Assembly (NCBI GenBank): GCA_964036155.1
Contig: OZ038422.1
Location: 33,007,201-33,071,200 of the forward strand
Reading direction: 5' to 3'
DNA length: 64,000 nucleotides
Source of the DNA: Diploscapter coronatus
Lineage: Eukaryota; Nematoda; Chromadorea; Rhabditida; Rhabditidae
This document shows, one piece after another, positions 1-10,929 of the stretch. How positions within the stretch are numbered: the stretch's first letter is position 1; every line of letters starts with the position of its first letter. A program made the position numbers and the translations under genes. Below the pieces are notes generated by a model. It was given only the letters and a program-made list of their open reading frames with translations, was not told the DNA's origin and made no database searches.

Positions 1-1387
1 ACCTGGTGCCATGCTTGCAAAGGTAGGGTCATTCTTTTATGGAGAACCATTTAGTTTTCATATTTTTTTTTCCATATATTTGATAGTTTAATCTAGATTA
101 CGATATACATTTTATATACGAATTAATAGGTCTTATGACATATGCACTTGTAAAAACAGTAATTGATACTTGAGGATGGTATTGCAAAAAGTGTGGAGTA
201 TGCCTTGTTCCACAATCATTAATTTGGTTCTTTGCCAATTTCCATTTAATGGTCTCAGTTTATGTAAAAGACTTGAATTACCGAAGGAAAATTCCAGGAT
301 ATCGATTTTATTCCTCCCCACTTGCGCATCCAGCATTTAGAATCCGCAGCAGGCAGTCCAACTTTCACTTTCTTTCCTTCAGCCCTTTTGACCGAGATAT
401 AAAGCGATCAAGCATATACACAATTCGACTGGATGAAGTTTCAAAACCGACAATAAAATGACTAGAAAGCAATCGACTATGCAAATTTCAGGAATACAAA
501 TACCTTCCCCAAAAATAGGCAAAAACTTCAAGAAATAACTACTCATTCATTAATGGAGTGCACTCATAGCCGAAAATGCAATAAAAATATACAAAATATT
601 GATGTATAATGCTAGGTCTTAAATAGTAGTTGTCAATTTAAAAACGAAAGCTTTTAATTGAACTCTTGCAGCCCTGAAAAAGACATTCCAACAGTCGAAC
701 GCGAGAAAGGCCTTCAAGACCCTTTCCCAACACTTCATCATGGTCAACACTGAAGACGACGAAGAGCCCTTCGAGGATGAATATAAACCTGATGGGAAAT
801 ATATTCCTAGACTTCTCTTCCTCGGTAAGACACATTATTTGCATCATAGAAAGAATTGTCAACACATGAATAATTAACTGAAAACTACAACACACAACTA
901 AATAGCAACAACACATGAAATAGTGTAGAAAGAGGGAGAAAATATATCTCTCTTAATTTAATTCTCAATGCTATTTCATTGTCAATGTTGTCTTGTAATT
1001 TCTAGGTTGACAATAATTAACTAATTCTCTTAAGACGAATAAGTTCTTTAAAAATCAGATTTTCTTAAGATTCGATTTTTAAAATTTAGACAGAAACGGC
1101 GATCTTCTTTCGGAATTCAAGAATAAGAAGGCCGAATATAAGAATTACGGATATTATTATTCCTCCCCGGCAGATATCTTGAATACGATGAAAGATGTCC
1201 TGAAGCACTTCGGCGTTGAGGTAAGAATACTCTTTTTCGATTTTTCATTTAAATTAAATTCCAGGTCCCAGAAATGAAGAAGGGTGAGAAGTTGAAGCCG
1301 GTTAAGCCCGTCAAGCCGCCAAAGAAAGACGACAAGAAAAAAGAGGAAAAGAAGTCTGATAAGAAATCCAAGGATGATGAATTGTAA
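1..1387 (+). CDS. TXNDC12/AGR-family ER thioredoxin, 3' part
   Basis: The 5' end lies outside the window; 142 residues are visible. Exons are 1-22, 672-824, 1090-1220 and 1265-1387, all phase-consistent. The first visible residues, TWCHACK, hold a CxxC redox centre. They are followed by ALKKTFQQ and later [13 protein letters not shown] and a YYYSSP stretch, the order seen in TXNDC12 (ERp18) and AGR2/AGR3. The C-terminus is an unusually lysine/aspartate-rich tail ending SKDDEL, which reads as a KDEL-type ER retention signal. The family catalyses or assists disulfide formation in the ER lumen. Intron 1 is about 650 nt and AT-rich; intron 3 is only 44 nt. TXNDC12 is preferred over AGR because both cysteines of the CxxC are present. 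Confidence 0.88.
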
Positions 1388-1921
1388 ACCTGCGTAGGTA
1401 CCTAGAAAATATGCAATCAGAACTTCGAATATAAATGGAGCCTTGCAATGCTGCATGGTTTAATGGGTGGAGTCTATTCTTTCTCGTCTCTTAAAAAGAG
1501 TCTAGAGCGGAAAAGATAGGCTTCATCCATAAAATTGTGCAAGTTGAATGATTTCATTTATTTTTGATATTTTATTACAAATTGCGTGCATCCAGTTTTA
1601 TACCTGCCTAACATTAGTTTTTTTTTCTTTTAAGCAAAATCGAATCTTCTTGCCTTGCCAATCACAGCCTCCGACGAGTCATATTGTTTGGGTATTATTT
1701 TTTTTCTATAAATTGTTGGAATTTAAAAATAAAAATATTTATTATGATGTTTATTTTGCCCAAGCACGATTTGGGAATTTGGAATGCTATTAATATTTGC
1801 TTAAATCGAAAGTGGAGCATTCGAATACAAGTTTAAATTCAATGGGAACACATCATATTCCATGCATTAGTTCATACGTGATTCTTGTTGAAACTCTGAG
1901 AATCAAATTTATTATATTGTT
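1388..1921. other. Intergenic, AT-rich
   Basis: This 534 bp spacer separates the thioredoxin gene from the cysteine-rich gene. It holds a plausible 3' UTR with AATAAA-like sequence near 1729. No coding exon is supported and no clear promoter motif was recognised. Confidence 0.5.
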
Positions 1922-4186
1922 ATGCTGAACCTTATACTAATCTTCCACTTAATTTCAATCACCATATGCCAAGTCACACCGATGTATGAATATTTGAAGA
2001 GTAGGATTACTTTCATATAATTTGTACTTTAATTTACTTTTTAGACTTGTGCCCTGAGGGTTATGTTCCTCACTCCAATCAGAGAGTTGTTAGAACGTGT
2101 AATAGATCGAATTCCTGTACAGGTATCTAAAATATTCGATCTTACAAAATATAGCTTTTCTTCATCTCAGAAGGAGGTAAATGTATCGATGGCATCTGTT
2201 GCGTTAGACCCCCGCAGTGCTATGACCAAGTTTTCAGGCACTTCTTAACCTGCTAAAATTTGATCTAAATTGAATTATTAAGATACCCAACGAATTATTC
2301 ATGCATACCAAAAGTCAAGCAGAATTGCCCGATAGGGGCTAAATGCACGGAAAGTGTTCGGTAAGGATATTTTTATCCTAATATTTTTTGCAGAGTGAAC
2401 TTAGATACCAAATGACAATGTGCTGCACGTCTCGTGACATGACTAGCAAATTTTCGTCGCTTTCGCGGAAAGGCTCAGGAGTGAGATCCTTGGAACGAGG
2501 AGGGTATGTTGAGACTGGAATTTGCCCAGGTAAAGAATCTGAAAATTCTACGATAGAAAACGATGATTTCAGTTAGTCATCCCGTAATCAGTCACGACTC
2601 AAACAAGATTCTTCTGTGCAAGGATTGCCATAAAGGGTAAGTTGACTAATTTTATTCTTTAGACGCTCATTGCAGTATTAGGAAAAGCTGTATGGGTCTT
2701 ATAAATAATTAATTACCTCAAAATAGCGTCTGCGTACCCTTTCGTAACTCTGACGTCGAGGTGTGTTGTCAGTCGTTCGAAGACATCTGCGGGGAGGGCA
2801 GCATGGTTGAGATGGACGGCATCCTTGCCAGAGACTGTTCGAAGAAACAATGCAGTCCGGGGTTTGTTGGCAAAAAATCTCAAAATTTACCTGCTTTTCT
2901 CAGCTTTGAATGTTCTCTGACTGAAAACGGCTACCGAGTTTGTTGCTCGTACGCAATGTGCTCCAATGGACAGAGAGCCCGGGCGGTTTGCGCAGGTGAG
3001 GCCTGAAAATCGACATTTATTGAGTTGTTTCTAAAACTGTCGATTTTATGTGGTTGCCGTCTCGATGAGACCTGTGAAACGATAGATGGGCAGAGATGGT
3101 GCTGCCCTAGGGATATTGAACAACTAAAATGTCCGAAAGGAGGAGTTAGGCAGGAATTAAAAAAAATAATAATAATAGAGTCAAAAATTCAGTAATGGTG
3201 AGAGATGCTCAATAATGGCTCCAAATTGCCCGCTGGGTTATGAATGTGAAGAGAGCGTTGGAAATGTAAGCAAGCATTTTTTGTTTATTTTTAAGATTTT
3301 TTAGGAGGGCTACCTCTGCTGCAATCATCACGTCAGGTCCACCATTTCTCCAAGAAAATCGATAATTTCCAAGAAGAAAATTGTTGTGAGGAAGAAAAAG
3401 TAAGAATTGCCCTATACTTCAAAAATAGCGTATAGAATCAGGGAATATTGCGAAAACGGTGAGGAGCCGATGAAAATCGATAACGATTACTTGCCGTGTC
3501 CGGAAATTGGAGCACCGTGTCCTAGGGCTAGCATTTTCTTAGGAAAGTCGATATTTGCAAACTTTAGGCTGGCTATACCTGCCAGGAAACGAACCATTTC
3601 AAACTATACTGTTGCCCCTTGGATTTGGACTCCCAGGAATACGAAACCCCAGAACCATCGACAAGAGCCAGAGCCAAAAATCGCGGCCGAAACCGTATCA
3701 CCAAGTCCGGATTTATTGGTAAAATATAGAAAGGCAATTTGGAACTTGGGAGAGTAGTTGCATCGTAGCGTCTCGTTGCATGCGAAATAGTATAGGATTC
3801 GTTAGGGAGATGCTTCTCTTCCCCATACTATTTCATATGCAGCGATGCGCAACTATTGCAATTACTTCTTCAGGTTGTCCAAATATAAATTATGCTAACT
3901 TTGTCGAATTCTCAAAATTAATAGTAAACCGCCCTACACCTCTGCCCCTGATTGAGGTAACGATGACTCCACCCCCAGAGGAACCAAGATGCCCATTTTC
4001 ATATAAACCCTCGAGGAGTGAAACCTCAGATGAAATTAAGTTCTGCATAGGACTCCTGTCGTTTGAGTATGAATTATTAAATATTGAAAACAAACCTATA
4101 AATATAAATTTAGCTGCCCTCTCGGGTATACTTGTCTGCCTTCGGCGACGACTGACCATTATCTATGTTGTGCAAAGATTTTATGA
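1922..4186 (+). CDS. Secreted lustrin-like cysteine-rich multi-module protein
   Basis: It starts with an apparent signal peptide (MLNLILIFHLISITICQ). Repeated modules of the pattern CPxGxxC...CC follow, for example CPEGYVP, GGKCIDGICC, CPIGAKC, CPLGYECEES...GYLCC, GYTCQETN...LYCCP and, at the end, CPLGYTC...YLCCAKIL. This is the nematode lustrin-type cysteine-rich repeat. Exons: 1922-2000, 2045-2122, 2171-2237, 2283-2360, 2396-2529, 2573-2636, 2727-2995, about 3048-3149, 3193-3265, 3305-3399, 3436-3526, 3568-3718, 3874-4066, 4114-4186. Most introns are 40-50 nt. Three start with GC (after 2237, 3149 and 3526). The junction 2995/3048 has no obvious AG acceptor. A foldback element occupies the intron 3719-3873. 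An AATAAA-like signal lies near 4217. Substrate or matrix partner is unknown; an extracellular role is inferred. Confidence 0.72.
3752..3866. repeat. Foldback element, family A, in intron
   Basis: The left arm has GCGAAATAGTATA and the right arm ATACTATTTCATATGC, bracketed by GTTGCATCG and CGATGCGCAAC. It fills most of a 155 nt intron of the cysteine-rich gene. Related copies lie at 15400-15533, 16701-16810 and 32676-32873. Confidence 0.65.
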
Positions 4187-4862
4187 GAATTTTATCTATC
4201 AACTAACAAAGAGTAATTAATAAATCTTTATCATATTGAAAACCGTGTGTTTTTCTACCAGATTTGCTATTTTTCAGTCTTTATCTATCATTTTGTCCGC
4301 ATTTCTATGGTAACTACAAAGTACTAATACATGAGAAGAATTCTATTTCTTCGCTATGCCGGCGTTCTCTCGACAAAATTCACTCTATCTCATTAACTAC
4401 CCAGATTTTCTCGTAGCACTAGCAGCACTTTAATAGTCGATAATAACGCGGAGCTAATTTTTCTTTCCTCGTGATTTTTAAAGACCTTATTTTTATTATC
4501 GTACAAACTTCAAATTTGTAATCTTCGCTTTTTTATGTAAGTGATCTAAAAATATCAATTTTCTCTCATGATAAGGCTCTTACGAGTTGATAAAACCTGG
4601 TCTATCCTTTATTTATAAGATAAGCCATATGTATTTTTACCTCGGATTTATGTAGTGTCTTATCCGTGCTTGCGTAAAATTATTCCCTACACTTGATGCG
4701 AATATACGTCTGTCATGATGCAAAATGATATAGATTTACTCGGAAAATGGACAAATGAACTTCATTTTATTAGTTTTTTTCTTTTAAATAAATTCTACTT
4801 TATTTTAGTATTTTTCAAATTTATTTAGACTATGTAGAATATTTATTTTTATTTCAGAATTT
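4187..4862. other. Intergenic, AT-rich
   Basis: This region of 676 bp has no supported exon. It includes the presumed 3' UTR of the cysteine-rich gene. It ends in a TTTATTTCAG acceptor-like site at 4848-4857, five bases before the next start codon. Confidence 0.5.
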
Positions 4863-6092
4863 ATGCTCGATAACTTTGCCAGTCCCTCAACTTCGAAGTC
4901 CTCAAATTTCATTAATGGAACAAATAATCTATTAGAAAGTGGTATTATTGATTCTATGTGTACAGAGCATTTAATACGGGTACTCAAATCTGTTAATAAT
5001 GAGCTCATTAATGATCATAAACATTCTCAGGTAGCAAAATCAAAACGCCTCTTATTTTTAGATTAATTTTAGGCTCAGTTGTATGAAGCGGATTTATACA
5101 CGGTCTCAATATTAGGCTTATTTGCTACGATAATTATTCTGTTGATGTTCAGATCCATTAAGCCTAATGAATCTACGGATGATCAGGTAAAATATTAACT
5201 TAAAACTAATTAAGTTAGGACTTTTCTAGCCTTTATTGATTTTTATTATTAATTTTAGCTTATAATAATGTTATCATCGATGCAAATGAGGGTAGAAATC
5301 GAAGAAAATGAGCGTTATCGGAAGCGTTTGAGGTTTAGTACAATATTTTTCAACGCTATTAACGAAGATTACGGAATTTCAGAGATGCTAAACGCCGAGC
5401 TCAAGATTGGCTAGTAGAAATCCGACGGAGAGGGTTAATGAATTTAAATAGGAAAATAAATCGGTCGGCTAGCGTTAGCTGCAAGAATAGTAAGGGAATT
5501 TTGACACGAGTTTGTTATTCTGTAAAAATTGAGTTTGTTTAGAGTTTTACTCAATTTAAATGAAAAAATGACATTCAAAGGTTGAAAATGTTTTACTTTC
5601 TCGAAAAATAGATTCGAGCCCGCAATTTAAATTTCTTCCATCCTTTTAATTCAGATAGAAGAGAACTTTCAATATCGTCAGTGCCAGCCTGCGCCCATAT
5701 TAGGCCGACTTTCATTACAAAGGTCAGAAAATTGAAAAAAAAATTAAGAAATAACAAATTCTAGGCCCCGACTCGCGCCAAGTCCTTCCAAGGTCTCATG
5801 CCTGAAATTATTCTGACCGATGAAAAACAACAGAAACAAATGTTGGTGACGAACCTGATCAAGGCCGGCCAAGCGGGGGGAACCAGTGGGAGTAAACAGT
5901 CGATATCGAGGCGGGAACATTTTTGTCCCAGTCTGGGAATAAAGATTGATTTTTAGACAGTCTTCCGGAACAAGTTACGCATCTGATTGTTTCTCGCCGA
6001 TGTCAGAATCGTACTTCCGTTTCCCTGACGTCGTTGAACCGTTGTCAGAATCTCGAAGAAACTCCGAAACTCCCATACTTGATTTATCTTAG
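4863..6092 (+). CDS. Single-pass membrane protein, possibly KCNE/MPS-like
   Basis: Exons: 4863-5030, 5073-5186, 5259-5332, 5383-5489, 5655-5722, 5765-5898, 5957-6092, giving 266 aa. A short N-terminal region with an NGT glycosylation site is followed by one hydrophobic segment (YTVSILGLFATIIILLMF, about residues 63-80). Then come RSIKPNESTDDQ, a charged helix (MRVEIEENERYRKRLRDAK) and a Ser/Pro-rich cytoplasmic tail ending PILDLS. The layout resembles MinK-related potassium-channel subunits (KCNE; MPS in C. elegans), but similarity is judged by eye only. The start is supported by the acceptor-like TTTCAG just upstream. The last intron uses a weak donor (ACA/GTCGAT). If it is not KCNE-like, it is an unassigned type I or III single-TM protein. 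Confidence 0.6.
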
Positions 6093-7251
6093 TCTTTCTC
6101 AATCTACCTGAATCATCCAATAAGTTCTTGGGTTATCATAGAATGAACTTGTTCGAACTTAAATAATATTTGCTAGTCTGTAACATACAGGGCTTTAAAT
6201 TTTTGACACTTTTATGACACTGACACTGGAATGTCTGTCAAATATTTTAGGCCCTGGCGGCATAATTATAAATAATATAGAGTTAAAACTGTTATTATAT
6301 GCTCAGGAACCTATTGGATGATGCAATAAGTGTAGAGCTGTAGCTTTTTACTAAATTATTACGATGAATGTAATATCGATAATTGAATGAAATCTTTGTT
6401 TTGCTTTGTCAATTTTTTGTCGATCGACCTCTGGGCGTTTGTTGTTATCGCGGTTTCAAAGTTTCAAGGTTATTCGCCTTCGTTTTTTATTACTTTTACC
6501 TTTTTCGACTTCAATCACCGAGACCTACCCACACATTTACGCTCACTCATGGCAATTCTAGTCTTTTTCATTCATCAATGCTATCTGAACTTTACTTAAA
6601 ATTTATATTAACTTAATTTTTCTAAACACTAACAAATTTGGATTCTAAGTCATACGAAATATTCTTTAGAAGGAAATATTTTCCCTAAAAATCATATTTT
6701 ATTTTCGACTCTGATGGCCTTAAGTTATACAACTTGTTAAAATCATGGATATTCTATTTGCAGCGCAACGAGTTCAAATATTTCATGATTTTTCCTGCAT
6801 TAAACTAGTTTTATAACGAAAAATAATTGCCGCGTTTAGTAAAAGTCAAAATAGAATACTTTTTAGCGATCTTTCGATCGACTATTTTTTTTTACAAATA
6901 ATGAAGTGAATCATCCTTTAAAAAATCGAGTTTGCTTATTTTCGTGGTCGAATTTTGAATTTCAATGGTTCCCTAGTTGCTTGGAGACATTTTTGTTGAT
7001 TCATCTACTCAAAAATTACGCTTGTTTTATGTTTCACCAAAGATCTGTCATTTTTTGCCTAAAATGGTAACTCAGAAAAGAACCCCCAAAACTCAATTAT
7101 AATAGGACCCCAATTCCCCCCACTAGCTCCATACCATAATGATAAAACTATTTGAACTGGTATTCCTTTTCATTGGGTTTATTGGGGTACTTTTCCGATT
7201 TACCACCAAAGATATACATAGTCAAGGACTTCACCTTTAGACTACCTAACC
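6093..7251. other. Intergenic with one short palindromic element
   Basis: It is AT-rich and lacks supported exons. Small open frames near 6383-6616 have no splice or composition support. A 69 bp palindrome lies at 6188-6256. An acceptor-like CACCTTTAG sits at 7232-7240, just before the TTL start. Confidence 0.5.
6188..6256. repeat. Short terminal-inverted-repeat element
   Basis: It begins CAGGGCTTTAAATTTTTGAC and ends TCAAATATTTTAGGCCCTG, near-perfect inverted termini around a core of TGACAC repeats. A tiny MITE is likely. Confidence 0.55.
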
Positions 7252-8406
7252 ATGCAGCTCCTTGTTGTAGCTTTTGCTCTCATACCTTTGGCCAGTTCGA
7301 TCCCATTCCTTGGCACTGAGCAGGCAGTTGCGGTCAGAGGCAAATTGCTCTGCAATGGAGAGCCGGCTAACAACGTCAAGGTCAAGCTCTATGAAAGGGA
7401 AATTGGTGGGTTTTACTTCATTTTATAGTTTTATTCAGACTTCTCGAAACTCGACCGCAGAACAAATAGCACATCGTTTTGAGAGAGAGAGAAGACGACA
7501 TGCTCTTTTCCTCTCTCAACACGACGCACTATTTTCTGCAGGTGTTGGTTTGTGGGCCAAGCTTAGAGAAGTCTGGTTTTATTTAAATGAGGGATTTTAG
7601 TTCTCGACAAATTACTGAGCGAAAAATTCTCCGACGGCGAGGGCCGATTCGAAATGGACGGGCACAAGAAGGAGGTACCAAATATGATTTGTAAATCGAA
7701 CCCTCTCAGAAATTTACAACTATTTTCAACTAATAGAAATGATCCTCCATCATTAATAAACCAGAATATATACATTTATAACATTACACACATCGAGTCA
7801 AATGTTAAACTTAATTGATTAGAACAGCTTCTCAAACAAATGGATAAAATCAAAGAGAATTCAGAAGGGAAGATTTTAGGTCACCACAATTGACCCCAAA
7901 GTGAACATCTACCACAAATGTGAGTTCGCAATTATTTACTAATCAATAAATTTTAATTTTATGACGACTAATCCTTAAATAGTGAATGAATAGAAATGAG
8001 ATTTTTCAGGTGGATACAACGGACCCTGCTACAAGAAGATCTCGATTAAAATCCCCAAGAACTACGTCGCTGAAGGCACCACTGCTAAACAGACCTTCGA
8101 TATTGGAGTAGGCTTTTTTTTAAATAAAAAATCGAATTTGAATTATCGTGACAATAAAACAGCTTGTAAAAGTAGCTCACCTTTGACGATATAGAAATGA
8201 CAAACATACCTCTTGCATATACAATTTCGTTAAATGTCTACTTTTACAAATTGCCATCATAAGATATTCACTATATGATTTTAAGCATAGATGATGTGAT
8301 GAGATTCAGGATAGCATACCATTTCATTTTCAGCCTAAAAGTCATTTTTCAGGAGCTCAATCTCGCCGGCGCCTTCTCCGGCCAGTCTTTGGACTGTCTG
8401 AACTAA
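7252..8406 (+). CDS. Transthyretin-like (TTL) family protein 1
   Basis: Exons: 7252-7405, 7601-7674, 7880-7919, 8010-8107, 8353-8406, encoding 139 aa. It has an N-terminal signal peptide (MQLLVVAFALIPLASS), then the TTL signature VRGKLLCNGEPA, KVKLYERE, TTIDPKVNIYHKC, YNGPCYKKISIKIP and a C-terminal DCLN. Length and four conserved cysteines fit the nematode Transthyretin-like family (Pfam PF01060), small secreted beta-sandwich proteins with mostly unknown ligands. Intron 1 carries a foldback of the family also found in BTAF1 introns, and intron 4 another. An acceptor-like TTTAG lies 11 nt before ATG. A poly(A) signal CAATAAAC is near 8460. It is the first of three neighbouring paralogues. Confidence 0.92.
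7437..7575. repeat. Foldback element, family D, in TTL1 intron 1
   Basis: It runs from AGACTTCTCGAAACTCG to AGCTTAGAGAAGTCT. Inner arms include ATAGCACATCGTTTTGAGAG and CTCTCAACACGACGCACTAT. The same architecture recurs at 41168-41290 and 42998-43120 inside BTAF1. Confidence 0.7.
8161..8256. repeat. Foldback element in TTL1 intron 4
   Basis: Arms are CTTGTAAAAGTAG and CTACTTTTACAAATTGCC, enclosing a partly palindromic core. A similar element lies at 14061-14157 in the four-TM gene. Confidence 0.6.
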
Positions 8407-9435
8407 TCGGCAATTTTTATCTCCTCTTCCAACTTTTTGTTAAGTTTTCAATTTTCAAGGCAATAAACTTTTTTCTTTCTTTCTACTTTGTCGTTTGATG
8501 AATGCATTTCGTAACGTCACCGCGGTGATTCATTGTTTTGATTTTGACTGGATGCTGAGCTGATTTTAACCTGACGAGAAAATTTTGATTCGGAAGTAAA
8601 GAAATCGATGATCAATTCATCAAATGGGGAAAGAAAAACATTGATGATAGTCAGAAAAAGATAGAAGTTACGCCTTTTTCTATGTTTCATCATCTAACCC
8701 TATCATTGCAGCTGTCATCGTCATTATTTGTAAATGTCACCATTTTCAGGAAATAGCAATGACAATGGTAAAAGTAAATGAGATTTACAAAGTTGACAAT
8801 GACAAGTTCGTGACAATTATAACCTTCATGTGCCATTATCCTTTGTATTCATTGCTGATATAATTTGAACCCATCGCTAATTTTCTATTTGCTACTCTAT
8901 GACATTTCCAGAGTTTGACAATGACAATTCTGTGACAATTACAAATAATCCATCACCTGCCATAGACGCAGAGATGTTTCATCAAAACATCCCAAGTGAA
9001 ACGTTATCGAAAAAGTTAAGATTCAGCCGATGCGAAGAGTGGGAAACGCAGAGGTGGAGAGTATCATCAAGGAGAACCAGTTTGTTCGTCAAACGCACGC
9101 ATATCATATTTTCTTATCGCTTCCAATTGAAATATACGAGAAATCAACTCATTTTCGGACTAGTTGAATTCATTTTCACTCCATCTGCCAACTATCCTAT
9201 TCGATTTTATCAAAATCGACATCAATTTAGTTTTTCCACCGACTTTCACTCTCGTGCTATTAATTTTTACTGTCAATTTTAGTATTTTTCATGTGAAAAT
9301 TCACATTTCTAAATGTTGAGAATATTCATGTCTCTGACCTAATTTATCTCATCACCTGTTGTCCTTTTCGATTATGATATCGATGGATTTTGTTGTTTAT
9401 TTTTCTTTCCTTTTTAATTTTATGATATCCAGAAA
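8407..9435. other. Intergenic between TTL1 and TTL2
   Basis: It holds the TTL1 3' UTR and an inverted repeat (arms 8723-8740 and 8932-8949). The phrase TTGACAATGACAA is also repeated near 8800 and 8916. The 127-codon open frame at 8899-9282 overlaps this repeat and is not supported as a gene. Confidence 0.5.
8723..8949. repeat. Inverted repeat with internal direct repeats
   Basis: The left arm ATTATTTGTAAATGTCAC pairs with the right arm GTGACAATTACAAATAAT. Copies of TTGACAATGACAA lie between. It could be a degraded foldback element. Confidence 0.45.
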
Positions 9436-10646
9436 ATGTTGCGGTACTTGGCTTTCTTTTCCTTGATCGGAGCCGCTACGAGTCTGCTTTTCGGTCTGAT
9501 TGGAAGCGAGCAGGTTTAACTTATTGATTTATAATTTAAACAGAAGTACTAATGAAATATATAAATATAAACTTTTAACATTTAAGTCCGTTCGAGTCAC
9601 GGGTAAACTTCAATGTAACGGAGCTCCAGCATCACACGTCAGGGTTAAGCTGTATGAGAAAGAAACTAGTGAGTTTAAATATCCTATATAAATGAGTAAC
9701 GATTTTATTTAATATGGCAAGTTAATTTGTCGCCAATAAATGTAGTACGTCGTAAGCTAATGAAATTTATGTATATAGAAACTCGTAAAGAAATTTTGTA
9801 GACTTTTCGGCGCACTACTTTGAGTGTGGAGCGATTTATGATTAAGTTTACGGGAATTACCTGCTAAATTTAGTTACAAATCGTCTCACACCACCTACCT
9901 ACTTTTAATAGTAGTAGTGCTGTTTTTATTGATTAATTTTAATTTGGTGATATTTTAAAAAAAATGTTTTATATTATTTTAGCTCTCGATACTCTCCTTG
10001 CCGAAGGAACTACCGATGCAGACGGTACTTTCACTCTGCAGGGAGCCAAAACCGAGGTCACCACCATCGACCCGAAAGTTAATGTAAGCAGTTTCTGGCA
10101 ACTTGGATAATTCGTCATGCTATTACCTACGAAATAGCATGGAACAAGATTGCTTCCCTACCTTGTCCCATATCTTTAGTTATGGGTAACGAAGCAATGA
10201 ATTAACCAAATTACCGGAATTTTTAACTGATACTTTCTCTTGATTTAAAATTTCAAGGTGTATCACAAGTGCAACTACAACGGCATCTGCTACAGGAAAT
10301 TCTCGCTGACCGTTCCAGATAATTTTATCACAGGTACGTGCAAATTTATTATATTTCAAAACAAAATCATCATTTTACTTCATTCTAGACGGAGCTACGC
10401 CGAACAAGACCTTCGATATTGGAGTAAGTAAAATTATAAAGAAAACATTTATTTAAATTGGCAATTTATAAAAGTATTATGGCAAATCTGTTAAAATACG
10501 TAATTTACAAGTTTCTAAATACAAGTATTTCTTTTGTTTAAGATTATGCCATACTACTTTTGTTAAGTCTTAAATTTAATTTTAAATTTTAGGTTATCAA
10601 TCTCGCCAATAGATTCTCTGGTGATAGTACTGACTGCCTGAATTAA
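9436..10646 (+). CDS. Transthyretin-like (TTL) family protein 2
   Basis: Exons: 9436-9513, 9587-9668, 9983-10083, 10258-10333, 10389-10423, 10593-10646, encoding 141 aa. It has a signal peptide (MLRYLAFFSLIGAATSLLFG), then VRVTGKLQCNGAPA, VRVKLYEKET, TTIDPKVNVYHKC, NYNGICYRKF, NKTFDIG and a C-terminal DCLN. It is a secreted nematode TTL protein of typical length. It has two introns absent from TTL1, one after GSEQ and one near the NFIT/DG junction. Introns 2, 3 and 5 are enlarged by foldback elements. ATG follows a TATCCAG acceptor-like site by three bases. AATAAA near 10721 probably marks the 3' end. Confidence 0.92.
10096..10217. repeat. Foldback element, family E, in TTL2 intron 3
   Basis: It starts CTGGCAACTTGGATAATTCG and ends CGAAGCAATGAATTAACCAA followed by ATTACCGG. 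The host intron is 174 nt, so about 52 nt remain without it. A related copy is at 14427-14540. Confidence 0.6.
10458..10566. repeat. Foldback element, family C, in TTL2 intron 5
   Basis: The left arm TAAAAGTATTATGGCA pairs with the right arm TGCCATACTACTTTTG. The same AAAGTAGTAYGGCA terminus is seen at 21528-21629 and 34619-34772. Confidence 0.65.
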
Positions 10647-10929
10647 AGGAACGGATATTTTCCTGATCTCTAAATACTCGCTATTTTATGAGAAACATCT
10701 GTAAATCTTCCAGACTCGAATAAATTTTATTCAAAAGTTTAAAGAGAAAGCCATAATATCATACTGTTGATGCCGAAATCTGGGAGGTGTGTAAAGTGGT
10801 GCATAGTTACTTTAGTAATTAGAAAATCGAGAAATACCACGCGAAAAGAAGAGGGGCTGGCTTAATATCGTTTCTTTCTCCCCTTCATTTTCGACCTTCT
10901 AGATTTTGGCATCAATAATAAGAAAAACC

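Noticed and set aside
3407..3757. Continuous reading of 116 codons through the cysteine-rich gene
   Set aside because: Reading through loses the cysteine module. Splicing 3527-3567 out restores GYTCQETN...LYCCP, so the long frame is an intron read-through.
3890..4159. Minus-strand open frame of 89 codons
   Set aside because: Antisense to exons of the cysteine-rich gene that carry clear CPxGYTC and CC patterns.
8899..9282. 127-codon open frame between TTL1 and TTL2
   Set aside because: It overlaps an inverted repeat, has no splice context and shows no family similarity.
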